Positions 10,787 to 58,917 of a stretch of 64,000 nt of DNA are shown here, one piece after another. Below the pieces are notes generated by a model. The model saw only the letters and a list, made by a program, of their open reading frames with translations, ran no database searches and was not told the DNA's origin. Position 1 is the first letter of the stretch. The number at the start of each line of letters is the position of its first letter. Origin of the DNA: Trogon surrucura (Eukaryota > Chordata > Aves > Trogoniformes > Trogonidae); contig CM036631.1 of assembly GCA_020746105.1 (NCBI GenBank), forward strand, positions 15,845,058-15,909,057, written 5' to 3'. The position numbers and the translations under genes were made by a program.

Positions 10787-11707
10787 TCAGCTGGAGATTG
10801 TGGTGACGCCCGTGTCCTCGAAGACCCTCCGGAAGGCGACCTGGAGAGACACCACGGAGCAGCGCCTCCAGCAGCTCCCCACCAAGAAGTAGATGAAGGG
10901 GTTGATGCTGCTGTTGATGCAGACAAGGAGGTAAATGACCGGCTGGGAAGACACGGGTTTGTAGCTGAACTGCTGCAGGAAATTCCAGATGCTGAGGGGA
11001 ACCGCAAAGATGAGAAAGAGGAGGACGGTGAGGAAGATAACGATGTAGAGCCTCCTGGGTTGTCGTCGCCTGTAGCCACACAGGAACTTAACGAGGAGGA
11101 CCACATTGGAAATGACCATGGGTGGTGCAAAGATGAGGAAGTTGAGGACGTACATGGAGATGAGAGCCACCTGGCAGTGGTCGTCCTCATGCGACAGGCA
11201 CAGAGAAGTCACTGCGGTGATGACAGCAATGGAGAGGGCCCAGAGCAGGGCACACACCACGGCCGACAAGCGCTGGGAGCGGTTGCAGCGGTACCAGAGC
11301 GGGCAGAGGATGGACACACACCTCTCGATGCTGATGGCCGTCAGGAGGTAGAGGCCCATGTTGTAGGAGAAGAGTGAGAGCAGGAAAAGCCACCTCAGGT
11401 ACGTCAAGGGCACAACAGTGGAGCAGGAGATGTTGTCGATCATGTGGAGGAGGGCTGAGGTGACCATGAAGAGGACAAAGGTGAAGTCAGCGAAGGCCAG
11501 GTTGAGGATGTAGGCGGTGATGGGATTCCTGCGGATGCGGAAGCCGAGGAGCCAGAGGACGGCCCCGTTCCCCACCAGCCCGCAGAGGCCGATGAGCAGC
11601 GTGACACCGTCTACGGCTGCGTCGGTGACATCTACCTTGCACAGCTCTTCTCCGTCAGTCTCCAGTGCCGGTGATATGGGAGGTGGGGATACCTGGTTCA
11701 GCTCCAT
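10787..11707 (-). CDS. Mas-related G-protein coupled receptor-like, 306 aa
   Basis: Intact MRGPR-family receptor and inverted close paralogue of the gene at 7755-8699. It shares that gene's start codon context and N-terminal 80 residues exactly. TM3 ends AISIERC and TM7 has NPFIY at 268-272. Unlike its partner it keeps the full second intracellular loop with CPLWYRC, the form also seen as WPFWCRC in the older paralogue at 1.8 kb. TM5 (SNVVLLVKF) and the TM6-TM7 region differ most from the partner. The tail ends DTGVTTISS. A splice acceptor equivalent to the partner's lies just upstream of the ATG on the minus strand, and a weak candidate 5' UTR donor (CAG followed by GTAAAG, minus strand) is at about 11860. 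Confidence 0.92.
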   Translation of the reverse strand: MELNQVSPPPISPALETDGEELCKVDVTDAAVDGVTLLIGLCGLVGNGAVLWLLGFRIRRNPITAYILNLAFADFTFVLFMVTSALLHMIDNISCSTVVPLTYLRWLFLLSLFSYNMGLYLLTAISIERCVSILCPLWYRCNRSQRLSAVVCALLWALSIAVITAVTSLCLSHEDDHCQVALISMYVLNFLIFAPPMVISNVVLLVKFLCGYRRRQPRRLYIVIFLTVLLFLIFAVPLSIWNFLQQFSYKPVSSQPVIYLLVCINSSINPFIYFLVGSCWRRCSVVSLQVAFRRVFEDTGVTTISS

Positions 11708-11741
11708 GGTCCCCGGCTGCGGTCAGAGGGGACGGGGACTC
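10823..11741 (-). repeat. right arm of inverted MRGPR gene duplication
   Basis: Counterpart of 7722-8640 in opposite orientation. Upstream homology stops near 11741, where the two flanks become unrelated, so the duplicated unit is essentially the coding exon plus about 30 bp of its 5' side. Confidence 0.85.
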
Positions 11742-11744
11742 AGC

Positions 11745-13080
11745 AGGACCCTGAGGGATATGTTCAGAAGAGGGTTCCCAGTCCCGACACCCAGCCTTTC
11801 CAGGCAGCAACCTGGGGCCCACCTGTCCGAGCGGTGCACGCTCCCTCCCTCCGGCTTTACCTGCTGCGGTCTTCTCAGATGAAAACTGGAGTCTCCACGT
11901 CCAATGAAGACCTGAGCATCCTGTCTAGCCTCCAAACCAAACTGGTCTTTGGGGTGTTTCTGCAATATCATGGGTCAGGTGGTAAGAGAGAGTGCTGGGT
12001 AGTTTCAGAGACACAGGCTGCAATCAGAGAGCTTCTTCTCCTGTCAAATTTCTGTTGGTCTTGCGGGAAAGGAAATGTTTCGTCCGAGAGAATACCCCAG
12101 AGGATGAATACTGCAGCAGCTGCATCTTGCTGTGAAAGAATCTCTATGCTTTTAGGTTTCAAACTCATATCTCATTAGACTGATAATTACCACCTTCCTA
12201 ATTGTTTTACTGTGCTCCAGTCTCCTCCCCCCACCCCATCCTGATGCTGGCATCTTTCTGAGATTTGTCATTACTGGGTGCATTTGCCATCCACCCTCCC
12301 AGCATGGGAACTGCCGCTGTGCCTCCTGCATCAGGCCTGGGTGGGAATTTGGTGGTCGAGCTGTCGGTTCAGACTTGTCACAGCTGATCCGGGAACTGCA
12401 GTGTCCTCCCAAACTCTCTGTTAGCCACCAAGAGAGCCAGGGGGGTCAGTGACAGAAGAGCAGGAGATGAACCAGCCATAGGGGTGGGGGGAATGTCAGG
12501 GAACAGCCCATGATACCCCCCTCCCTATCCCATCCCTCTTTGCACTCCTGTTCCAGCAGCAACTGCTCACCTCCGCTGGGGTTTTGGGGTGGCAGAGGAG
12601 GACATTGACCAGAGGGAAGGGGCTTTTGGGGACCTCCAAGCTGGGATGTAGGGGATATGATCTCTCCTTCCTTCCAAGATTGGCACCTGCTGCCCTAAGT
12701 GTCCCGTCCAGCCATCACCCCCACTCCCTGTGCTGGTGGGGAGACATGACAGGATGAGGGGCAACGCATCATCCCAGTGCTGGGTGCCCTCTGCTCCCCC
12801 AGAAAGAGCAGAAAGCAGCTTTTCCAGCTCATTAAGCTGGCTAATTGCTGCTAGGACCAGTAACACCTCGGGGAGGGGGGGCCGGCAGGAGGAATGACAC
12901 CATGCAAGGGGCTCCCTGAGCCCGACCACCCCCTAAAAGCACCCCATTTCCCAAATCCCTCATGTCTGAGCATCCTCCGAGCTCCCACCTCCCAGAGAGG
13001 GACTATGGGGGACGGAAGGCAGGAGAAGGGAGGCAAGAATGGCCGGGACGTGGTCGATGTGGAGTCCACGGGGTCACCGG
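11745..13080. other. intergenic between MRGPR cluster and RHOD, no gene recognised
   Basis: No recognisable coding exon on either strand. A pyrimidine-rich, moderately GC-rich spacer without clear repeats. Confidence 0.5.
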
Positions 13081-13097
13081 GAAAAGACTTCCCGGTA

Positions 13098-13114
13098 CGT
13101 CACCCGGTGTGACG
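13098..13114. promoter_or_regulatory. paired CRE-half-site palindrome upstream of RHOD
   Basis: CGTCAC and GTGACG form an inverted repeat with a five-base spacer, giving two CGTCA/TGACG half-sites as bound by CREB/ATF factors. A TGAGTCA (AP-1-like) follows at 13160-13166 and an AATAAAA TATA-like element at about 13209. All lie 550-650 bp upstream of the RHOD ATG. Motif match only. Confidence 0.3.
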
Positions 13115-13444
13115 GAATGGGTGGCACTGACCGGGCGGGGTGGGGGGGAGGCAGAGCTGTGAGTCACCCCCCCAACCCTCCCTCCGCCCTGGACTTTGCC
13201 TCGGGGCAATAAAACCTGGGCTCGGGGCGGGGAGGAGGGGGGAATGTGGGGTGTCGGGGAAGGCCCTCACCTGCAGCAGCGAGCGGTCGGGGAGGGGGCA
13301 CACGCGTGTGTTTGCACGGGGGAGGACGTGCAAGAAAACCCGCACGGTTGAGTGCGTGGAGGAGCCGGGCGTGCGTGTGCAAGGGGGCTGCACGCGTGGG
13401 ATGCAGTCACGCGTGTGTGCGTGTGTGTGCGCCCGTGGGTAGGA

Positions 13445-13502
13445 GCTTTGCACACGCAGGGGCACCCTTGCACACGCAGGGGCACCCTTGCACACGCAGG
13501 AG
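13445..13502. repeat. 20-bp unit in about three tandem copies
   Basis: TTGCACACGCAGGGGCACCC is repeated perfectly, the third copy passing into AGCGCC. It lies in the GC-rich RHOD upstream region, which also has TGTGTGCGTG-rich sequence at 13411-13432. Confidence 0.9.
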
Positions 13503-13753
13503 CGCCGTCCCATCCGTGCAGAAGGCTGGCACCGGCAGCATCCCCACGCGTGTGCCAGGCGTGACGGGCGACGACGCGTGGCCCCCGACCGGCCCCAGCC
13601 CCGACCGGCGCCGCGGGCGGGCCCGTCGGGCGGGCGGGGTTGGGGGGGACGGGACGGGACACGGCGCCGCACCCAGGACCGGGCGGGTACCTCCCGCGGT
13701 CCCCGGTGCCGGTGGAGGCCAGACAAGGCTCAGTGGCCCCGCCGGCCGCCCCC

Positions 13754-15346
13754 ATGCAGCGGGAGAGCGGGGGGCAGAGCCCGGGACCCCCCCCGTCATG
13801 AAGCCGAGGTCAAGGCTGTCGTCGTGGGGGACGGGGGTTGCGGGAAGACGTCGTTGCTGGTGGCTTTCGCCAGGGGGGACTTCCCCAAGGTACCGGCTTC
13901 TCTGTCCCCTGGGACCCCGGAGGAAACCGGCCACCGTGTGTGCGTGTGTCCCGCAGAGCTGGGCGAGGCTCCCGGGAGCGGCGGAACGGGCGAAGGGCGG
14001 TGGAGTGGGGCCGGGACGGGGCCGGGGAGGGTGACAGTGGGGCAGGGGGGCTGGGGTGATCCCTCCCTTCATCGGACGGGCACCTCTGCCTCGCCTGCGG
14101 GGGGTCGCGGGGCGGGAAATGGGGTCTGACCCGCAGCGAGGGTATGTGCGGGAGATGGGGAGGGGGGTGTGCAAGGGGGGGGGCAGCCCACGGAGACCCC
14201 AGCACCTCTCTCCTGTCCCACCCCTGGGATCTCGTCTGCCTGAGGTGTTGCCCTGGTCTGGGGGGGCACAAGGAGTGTTTCCTACTCCCCTCCCCGTTTT
14301 TCTCTCCCAAGCCCGGCGCCCTGTCCTGACCCATCCACCGCTGCCCCCCTCCATCTCACCGCCCCCCCTCCATCTCACACCCCCCCCCTCCTGTCCCTTG
14401 ACCAGGTCTACGTCCCCACCGTGTTCGAGAAGTACACGGCCTCCCTCCAGGTTGATGGCAAGCCTGTGAAGATCCACCTCTGGGACACAGCAGGTGGGGA
14501 CAGGGCAGGCAGTCGTACCCCCCCATCCCCCCAGCCCATGGGTTTCAGGGTGTCCCACACCCATGGGTCAAGCCTTGGAGGGGTGTCCTCGTGCACCAGC
14601 CGTGGGAAATTGGGGGGTTAACCTACATCCAGTGGCCCCCGAGGGTGCCACTCCCAGCGGTGCTGCTTTTCTGTCCCCAAAGCCCCACAGTGTCCCCAGG
14701 CTGGAGGTGGGGGGGGGCCCATCCCAGTAAGGGAACTGGTGTGTAATGGTCTGCTTCTCCATGGGCAGGACAGGAGGACTACGACAGGCTTCGCCCGCTG
14801 TCCTACTCAGACGCCAACGTTGTCCTCATCTGCTTTGACGTCACCAACTCCAACAGCTACGACAACGTCCTGACCAAGGTGAGGTGGTCACGTGTCCTTC
14901 CCGTGGGAGGTGATGTGGAGCCAGGGGTGCCACCCATCCCGGTGACATGTGTGTGCCCATCCCCACAGTGGTACCCAGAGGTGAACCACTTCTGCAAGGG
15001 TGTTCCGGTGCTGCTGGTGGGCTGTAAGACTGATCTGCGGCGGGAGGGACACCTGGAACTCATCTCCTACCATCAGGCAAGTATCATCCCCCTGACAGGC
15101 TGGGGACACCCCCCATCACGGTGCAGTGGGGGTCCCCAGGGTGCAAGGGTCTAACCCCACGGCTCCCCTGCCACTCAGGGAGAGGCCATGGCCCGGCAGA
15201 TCCGCGCCGTGTCCTACCTGGAGTGCTCGGCCAGGTACCAGGAGAAGGTGGAGGACATCTTTGCGGAGGCCTGCGGTGCTGCCCTCGGTGCCGCCCGCCG
15301 CAACCGGCGCGGGAGGCGACCCAGGAGGGGCTGCCTGCTCTTCTGA
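13754..15346 (+). CDS. Rho-family small GTPase, RHOD, five exons, frame broken near the start
   Basis: Exons 13754-13889, 14406-14493, 14769-14878, 14969-15076 and 15179-15346. A membrane-anchored GTP switch; RhoD acts on endosome dynamics and actin. Visible motifs are the P-loop GDGGCGKTS, switch [10 protein letters not shown], switch [21 protein letters not shown] and ECSA, plus a basic tail ending in CaaX box CLLF. RHOD and RHOF are sister proteins; [10 protein letters not shown] and the position beside KDM2A favour RHOD. From the best ATG (13754) the frame meets TGA at 13799-13801. The C run at 13787-13794 has eight bases, and seven would join an ordinary RHOD-like N-terminus ([14 protein letters not shown]) to the G domain, giving 202 aa against about 210 in mammals. 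So a one-base error or allele is likely. Intron 4 uses a GC donor (CAG followed by GCAAGT). Nine or so residues of the Rho insert are missing. Confidence 0.85.
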
Positions 15347-15707
15347 GCCCCTCCACTGTGGGACCTGCTGCTGTTTTCCCCCTACCTCAACTCCCAGCTG
15401 CTGTGAGACCTCCTCTGCCACCTCCAGACCACTGCTGCCCACCCTCCTGTCCCCCCACAAACCAGCCTGGGGTCACCGCGGCGGAGCCAGCAAGAACGAG
15501 CCCCACCCCAGACATGAAGAAACTGTCGTGCTGGGGAACCCAGCATCTGAGCGTCCTCCGCCAGCCCCTCCTGCAGTGAGCCTGGGCGCTGGGAGCACAG
15601 AACTGATTTTATTTTGTTTTTTTGGGGGGGGTGGGGAGTGTCCCCGTCCCGCTGGCCGGCTGGCGGGGGGGGACAGCGACGCCAGGGGATTTCGATGCAG
15701 TTCGACC

Positions 15708-15713
15708 ATTAAA
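15708..15713 (+). terminator. RHOD polyadenylation signal
   Basis: ATTAAA lies 362 nt past the RHOD stop codon, in the last unique sequence before the minisatellite. A good variant hexamer in the expected place. Confidence 0.55.
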
Positions 15714-15789
15714 GCTCAACTGGTATCAGCACAGTGGGGATGAATCCTGCACGGGGAACCAGCCCCCTCCCACCTCTTGGCTGGGGGGG

Positions 15790-17085
15790 CAGGTATAGAG
15801 GTGTGTATGTGCTGCATGTATAGAGGTATGAGCAGCAGGTATACAGGTGAGTATGCACGTGTGCTGTAGGTATATAGGTGTGTATGGGTGTGCACTGCAG
15901 GTATATAGTGTGTATATGTGTGCCACAGGTATATAGATGTGTATGTCCTGCAGGTATAGAGGTGTGTATGTGCACTGCAGGTATATAGCTGTGTATGCAT
16001 GTGTGCTGCAGGTATATAGGGGTGTGTGCGGCAGATATATAGGTGTTTATGTGCTGCAGGTATATAGGCGTGATTACGTGCGCTGCAGGTATAGAGGTGT
16101 GTTTGCAGCAGGTCTATAGGTGTGTTTGCGTGCACTGCAGATATATAGGTGCGTTTGCAGCAAGTATATAGGTGTGTGTTCTGCCGGTATATATAGGTGT
16201 GTGTGCTGCACTAGGTCTATGGGTATGTACACTGCAGGTCTATAGGTGCGTGTATGTACACTGCAGGTCTATAGGTGTGTTTGCAGCAGGTCTGTAGGTG
16301 TGTGTATGTGCACTGCAGATCTATAGGTGTGTTTGCAGCAGGTCTATAGGTGTGTGTATGTGCACTGCAGATCTATAGGTGTGTTTGCAGCAGGTCTATA
16401 GGTGTGTGTATGTGCACTGCAGGTCTATAGGTGTGTTTGCAGCAGGTCTGTAGGTGTGTGTATGTGCACTGCAGGTCTATAGGTGTGTATATGTGCACTG
16501 CAGGTCTATAGGTGTGTTTGCAGCAGGTCTATAGGTGCATGTATGTGCACTGCAGGTCTGTAGGTGTGTTTGCAGCAGGTCTGTAGGTGTGTGTATGTGC
16601 ACTGCAGGTCTATAGGTGTGTATATGTGCACTGCAGGTCTATAGGTGTGTTTGCAGCAGGTCTATAGGTGCGTGTATGTGCACTGCAGGTCTGTAGGTGT
16701 GTATATGTGCACTGCAGGTCTATAGGTGTGTTTGCAGCAGGTCTATAGGTGTGTATATGTGCATTGCAGGTCTATAGGTGTGTGTATGTGCACTGCAGGT
16801 CTATAGGTGTGTTTGCAGCAGGTCTGTAGGTGCGTGTATGTGCATTGCAGGTCTATAGGTGTGTATATGTGCACTGCAGGTCTATAGGTGTGTTTGCAGC
16901 AGGTCTGTAGGTGCGTGTATGTGCATTGCAGGTCTATAGGTGTGTGTATGTGCACTGCAGGTCTATAGGTGTGTTTGCAGCAGGTCTGTAGGTGCGTGTA
17001 TGTGCACTGCAGGTCTATAGGTGTGTTTGCAGCAGGTCTGTAGGTGCGTTTGCAGCAGTCTCTAGGTGTGTACGTGCTGCAGGTG
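15790..17085. repeat. 52-bp minisatellite (two ~26-bp half-units) between RHOD and KDM2A
   Basis: About 1.3 kb of tandem units. The half-units are GCACTGCAGGTCTATAGGTG plus spacer and TTTGCAGCAGGTCTATAGGT plus spacer, alternating. CACTGCAG recurs exactly 52 bp apart at 16311 and 16363. The left edge (15790-16200) is more degenerate and uses GGTATATAGG in place of GGTCTATAGG. It fills most of the space between the RHOD poly(A) site and the KDM2A CpG island. Confidence 0.97.
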
Positions 17086-17605
17086 TCCCGTGTGGATGTG
17101 TGCGCCGCAGGTACCGGGGGGGTGCGGCAGGTACAGCGGCGTGTCTGGGGCGGGGGGGCCGTGCGCACGTCCCCGCGCCTGCACGCCCGTACCCGCCCGC
17201 ACACCCACACCCCCCCATACCCCTGCCCCGCCGGCAACCGGGCGGGCGGCCGTGAGGCCCGGCCAGACACCGGGGGCAGGTTGGGGCGGTCCCGGTGCCG
17301 CCGCTCCCGGTTGCGTCGGGAACCGCGACCCTCGCGCCCGCGGACCGAGAGGGGGCGGAGCCCCGCGCGGCGGGGGGCGGTGCCAGCCCCCGCGGTGCGC
17401 CTGCGCGCTCGCTCCCGCGGCGGCGGGGCGGGGCGGCTGAGCTGCGTGCGCGCTCCCGCGCGGAGAGGGGAGGCCGGGGGGGGGGGGGGGGGGCGGCGGC
17501 GGTGGCGGCGCATGCGCGCGGCGGGCGGCGGGGGAGGCGGCGGCGGGGGGGGTCAGGGGAGGTTGCGGGCGGCGCAGGCGCAGTGCGGCGGCCGAGTCAG
17601 TGTGT

Positions 17606-17611
17606 ATGTGA
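17606..17611 (+). other. start-stop upstream ORF in the KDM2A leader
   Basis: ATG is followed immediately by TGA. If transcription starts upstream of this point, this is a minimal uORF, a class known to stall or re-route ribosomes. Whether it lies within the mRNA depends on the unmapped start site. Confidence 0.35.
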
Positions 17612-17626
17612 GACTCTGACGGGTTC

Positions 17627-17637
17627 AAAATGGCGGC
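17627..17637 (+). promoter_or_regulatory. YY1-type element in KDM2A exon 1
   Basis: CAAAATGGCGGC matches the well-known YY1 site AAnATGGCGGC. Sites of this form typically sit just downstream of CpG-island start sites, in this same orientation. Confidence 0.6.
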
Positions 17638-17653
17638 GGCGGCTCCTGTGTGA
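17630..17653 (+). CDS. seven-codon upstream ORF in the KDM2A leader
   Basis: The ATG inside the YY1 motif has a favourable context (AAAATGG) and opens a seven-residue frame (MAAAAPV) ending at TGA 17651-17653. It would be translated before the main KDM2A ATG if exon 1 is used as proposed. It is not in frame with KDM2A after splicing. Confidence 0.35.
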   Translation: MAAAAPV

Positions 17654-18070
17654 GGAGGGGAACCGCGTCCCGGCCGGGGAGGGGGGGGGGGGGGGTGGCG
17701 GGCAGCGGCGGCGGGACGGCGGCGGCGAGGTACGGCGCTGCCGCCGGCCAACCCGGCGGCGGTGCCGGCACCCGGCGGCGGGGAGGGGAGCGGAGGGGTG
17801 CGCGGCGGCCGACCGCCGGTGGGGGGACGCGGCGCTCCGGGCCGGGGAGCGGGGCCCGCGGGAGCGGGCAGCGGCCCGGGGCGGCCGGCGGGGCTGTCAG
17901 CGCCCGTTCGCTTCGGCGGGGGCGGCGGGACGCGGCGGGGGGGCCGGCCGGGGGGGCCGGAGGGGCGCGGGGCGGCGGGCCGGGCCCGGGCCCGGGGCGC
18001 GATCGCTGCCTGACCCGGGGGGGGGGGTTCCTCCTCCGTCTCTTCTCGTTTCTCCCCGTCTCGGCTCTAG

Positions 18071-18098
18071 AAGAGGACAAAGGCGCAGGAGGGACCTG
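18071..18098 (+). other. KDM2A candidate 28-nt 5' UTR microexon
   Basis: A long pyrimidine tract (about 18030-18068) ending TCTAG precedes AAGAGGACAAAGGCGCAGGA plus eight bases, followed by a good donor GTGAGC at 18099. Splicing signals are strong on both sides, but use in the transcript is inferred. Confidence 0.45.
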
Positions 18099-19458
18099 GT
18101 GAGCCGGCGGCTGGGGGCGGGCGGGGGGGGGGGGGGGGGCGTGGGTGGGTGAAGGAGGGGGGGGTGTCTCCGGTGCCGGCCCCTTAAGTTTCCCCGAGTG
18201 CTCTGGGGACGGGTCGGGGGGGGGCGGGGGGAAGCGGGTCTCCCCTTCCCTGAGGCCCCGGGTTGGGAAGTTGAACCGGGGCGGGGGGGGGTGTGTGTGT
18301 TGGAAGGGGAGCGGAGGGTCCCGGCTGACAGCTCCCCCGGGGCTCCCCCCGCCGCCGCCGCTTTGTTCGGCCGCCCCGGGGAGGTGGGGGGGGGGGGGGG
18401 TGTGTGCCCCCCCGCCGTAAGGGCGGGCTGCCCCGGTGCGGGGGTGACAGCGAGCGGGCTGCCCGGGCTGCTTTTGTTGCGCTTGTCCTGGTGTTCAGAA
18501 ACGAGAGTTTGGAGGAAACGTGAAGGGAAAAGCGCCCGAGCTGAGGTTGGGAGTAGTTGAAGCGGGAGTCCCGGTGGGCACCGGGAGGGGTGGGTGGGGA
18601 AAGAGGGACCCGCTGTCAAACCGCGCTCGGGGAAGAGCAGGACGAGGAACGAGTTGTCTCCGGGCGATGGTCGCGGTTCTGTAGCGCGACACGGGCTGGC
18701 GGGTGCCTTCCCTGAAGGTCTGGCGTGGGCACGGTCGTGGGGATTACCCCACCGTGTACCCGGGCTTTGCTTTCTTTCTGTTCCTTTACTTCAAAAAAAA
18801 AAAAAAAAGAAAGTTGAGGTGCCGTCTGACGCCTTGGGAGGTTTTTCCCGTGTTCTTGCGCGGTGTCACAAGGTGGCAGGGTTTGAGATGTGAGCGTGTG
18901 GGTCTTCTCCAGCCCGGAGTTAGTCCCCTACCTGCAGCTGTGCTGTAAGTAGGAGGGATCCCACACGCCTTCCCTGCTCACGGGAGGTGTTCTGTGCTCC
19001 CGTAGCCTCTCCTGAGGACGTTGTTTGGAAGAGTAGGTTCTCCAACGCTAAATTTTCTATTCTGGGGAAACCCAGAGCATTTGACAGCACCTCGCCCGCT
19101 TCGTATCCTGCTTAGGGCCGACTGAGCGGCTCCTCGTGCTGGTAGCAGCGCGGAGCGGAGGCTTTTTCCTTCTCGGAGACCCGCGGCTCATGTCGTGTTA
19201 CAGAACAGCTGGTAAAGTCATTTACCCGAGGTCATGCCTAAAGTTAGAATGGGAGCGTTAAAAAGTTGAGGTGGGCTCGCCCGCTGCGTTCGCGCGGCGG
19301 TTTGGGATTCGGCCTCAAAATGAGCGCAGAAATGAGGGGTGTGGGCGTCTCCTGTCCGCGCGCCCGGCTTCACTGTTTCCCTTCTGCCTTCGAAGGAGGA
19401 AGAGGAGGAAGACAGCAGTCCTGGAGTGTCCTTCTCGCTCTCTTCAGAAGAGTCGGAG

Positions 19459-57796
<38,338 letters not shown>

Positions 57797-58883
57797 AGAC
57801 CCTCCCCCGGGGCAGACTGAGGAGAGAAGAGCCCAACCCCAAGCCCTCTCGGAGAACCGCTGTCCCCTTCCCACCTCGCCCTCCGCGTTCCTGCCGCTGC
57901 CGCCTCCCACCCGACTCGGCAGGCAGGGCCTCGCTCCGCTGGCCTTCCTCTTCCTCCTCCTCCTCCTCCTCCTCCTCCCCCGGGGACTTCTGCCGACGAA
58001 GACGTCCCGCCGGGCTGGCCAGTACCAGAGGAGGAAACGGGCGTGCGGCGAGGAGCCTCAGCCCGGAGGCCGTGGCCGCTCCCGAGGCGGAGGTTGTAAC
58101 GGAGATAGAGAAATTGGGGCGCCCCCTTTCCCCCCACCCCCCCCCCTCTTCCACCCCCTCAAGCTTTTCCCTTCCTCCCCCTCCTCGCCTCCAAACACTT
58201 GTCACACTTCCCCGGTAGCACGAAGCTTTTGGAGGGTCAAGGTCTCTCCAAGGAAGCGGGAGCAGAGCTGGAACGAAACCGATCCCCCCCCCCCCCACCG
58301 CGCCCCCCGAAATTTCCTTTCATCCGGGGGCCGCGAGCGAACCCTCATCTTCCTCCTCTTCCTCCTACGCTGTTGGCTGGGGGCGGGGGGTCACGGGTTC
58401 TGCGACCGGGAGCTGGGAAGGGGGGGGTTTTAAACCCATTCTTCCCCCCGCTGGGGGGGGGGTGATGGGGTGGGAGGGGGGACACAGGGACGCGCTTCCA
58501 CCCCCCTCTCCCGAGAGAACCGTCCGTCCCGCGCGGATTTCGGGGCCGGCTGGGAGCGAGGGGAGACAAAAAACACCCCCCCCCAGGTACATCAGAGCTC
58601 AGGGAGGACTCAGAAAGGGGGGGGGGGGGTGAGCAAGGGGGGGGGCACAGGATCTGCCTCCTCTTCCTCCCCGGCATCGGTGAAGCACTCGGGGGGCGAC
58701 GGCTGCTCGCTCGGCCCAGGACCGAACCGGCACCAACCCCCCCCTCCATGTCCTCTTCTTTTTCACACCCGTCTGCTCCCTGCCCCCCCCCTCCAACCTT
58801 TTAGCTGCCGTTTTTCCTTTGCAATGAATGGTCGGTCCAAAGAAAACTTCTCTCTAGGGCAGCGGAGAGCTTTTTTGCACTTT

Positions 58884-58917
<34 letters not shown>

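Larger units (their letters stand above)
17585..17729 (+). other. KDM2A candidate noncoding exon 1
   Basis: This CpG-island segment ends in GGCGGCGAG followed by donor GTACGG at 17730. The 5' limit is approximate. It contains two short upstream reading frames and the YY1-like motif. Confidence 0.5.
17100..18500 (+). promoter_or_regulatory. KDM2A CpG-island promoter
   Basis: Very GC- and CpG-rich with uninterrupted G runs at about 17478-17495, 17682-17694 and 18124-18139 that could form G-quadruplexes. It has no TATA box, as usual for a housekeeping gene. The likely start region is about 17560-17600, ahead of the YY1-like element at 17627. Confidence 0.8.

Noticed and set aside
13488..13889. 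Upstream in-frame ATG at 13488 as the RHOD start
   Set aside because: It would add about 105 residues of translated GC-rich low-complexity and tandem-repeat sequence unlike any Rho protein N-terminus.
13754..15346. Calling this gene RHOF or a processed pseudogene
   Set aside because: It keeps four introns with good splice sites and all GTPase motifs, so it is not processed. The neighbours and [10 protein letters not shown] favour RHOD over RHOF, although the two are close.
16743..17513. 256-codon minus-strand frame of repeated HTPIDLQCTYTHLQTCC
   Set aside because: It is the translation of the 52-bp minisatellite and runs into the KDM2A CpG island.
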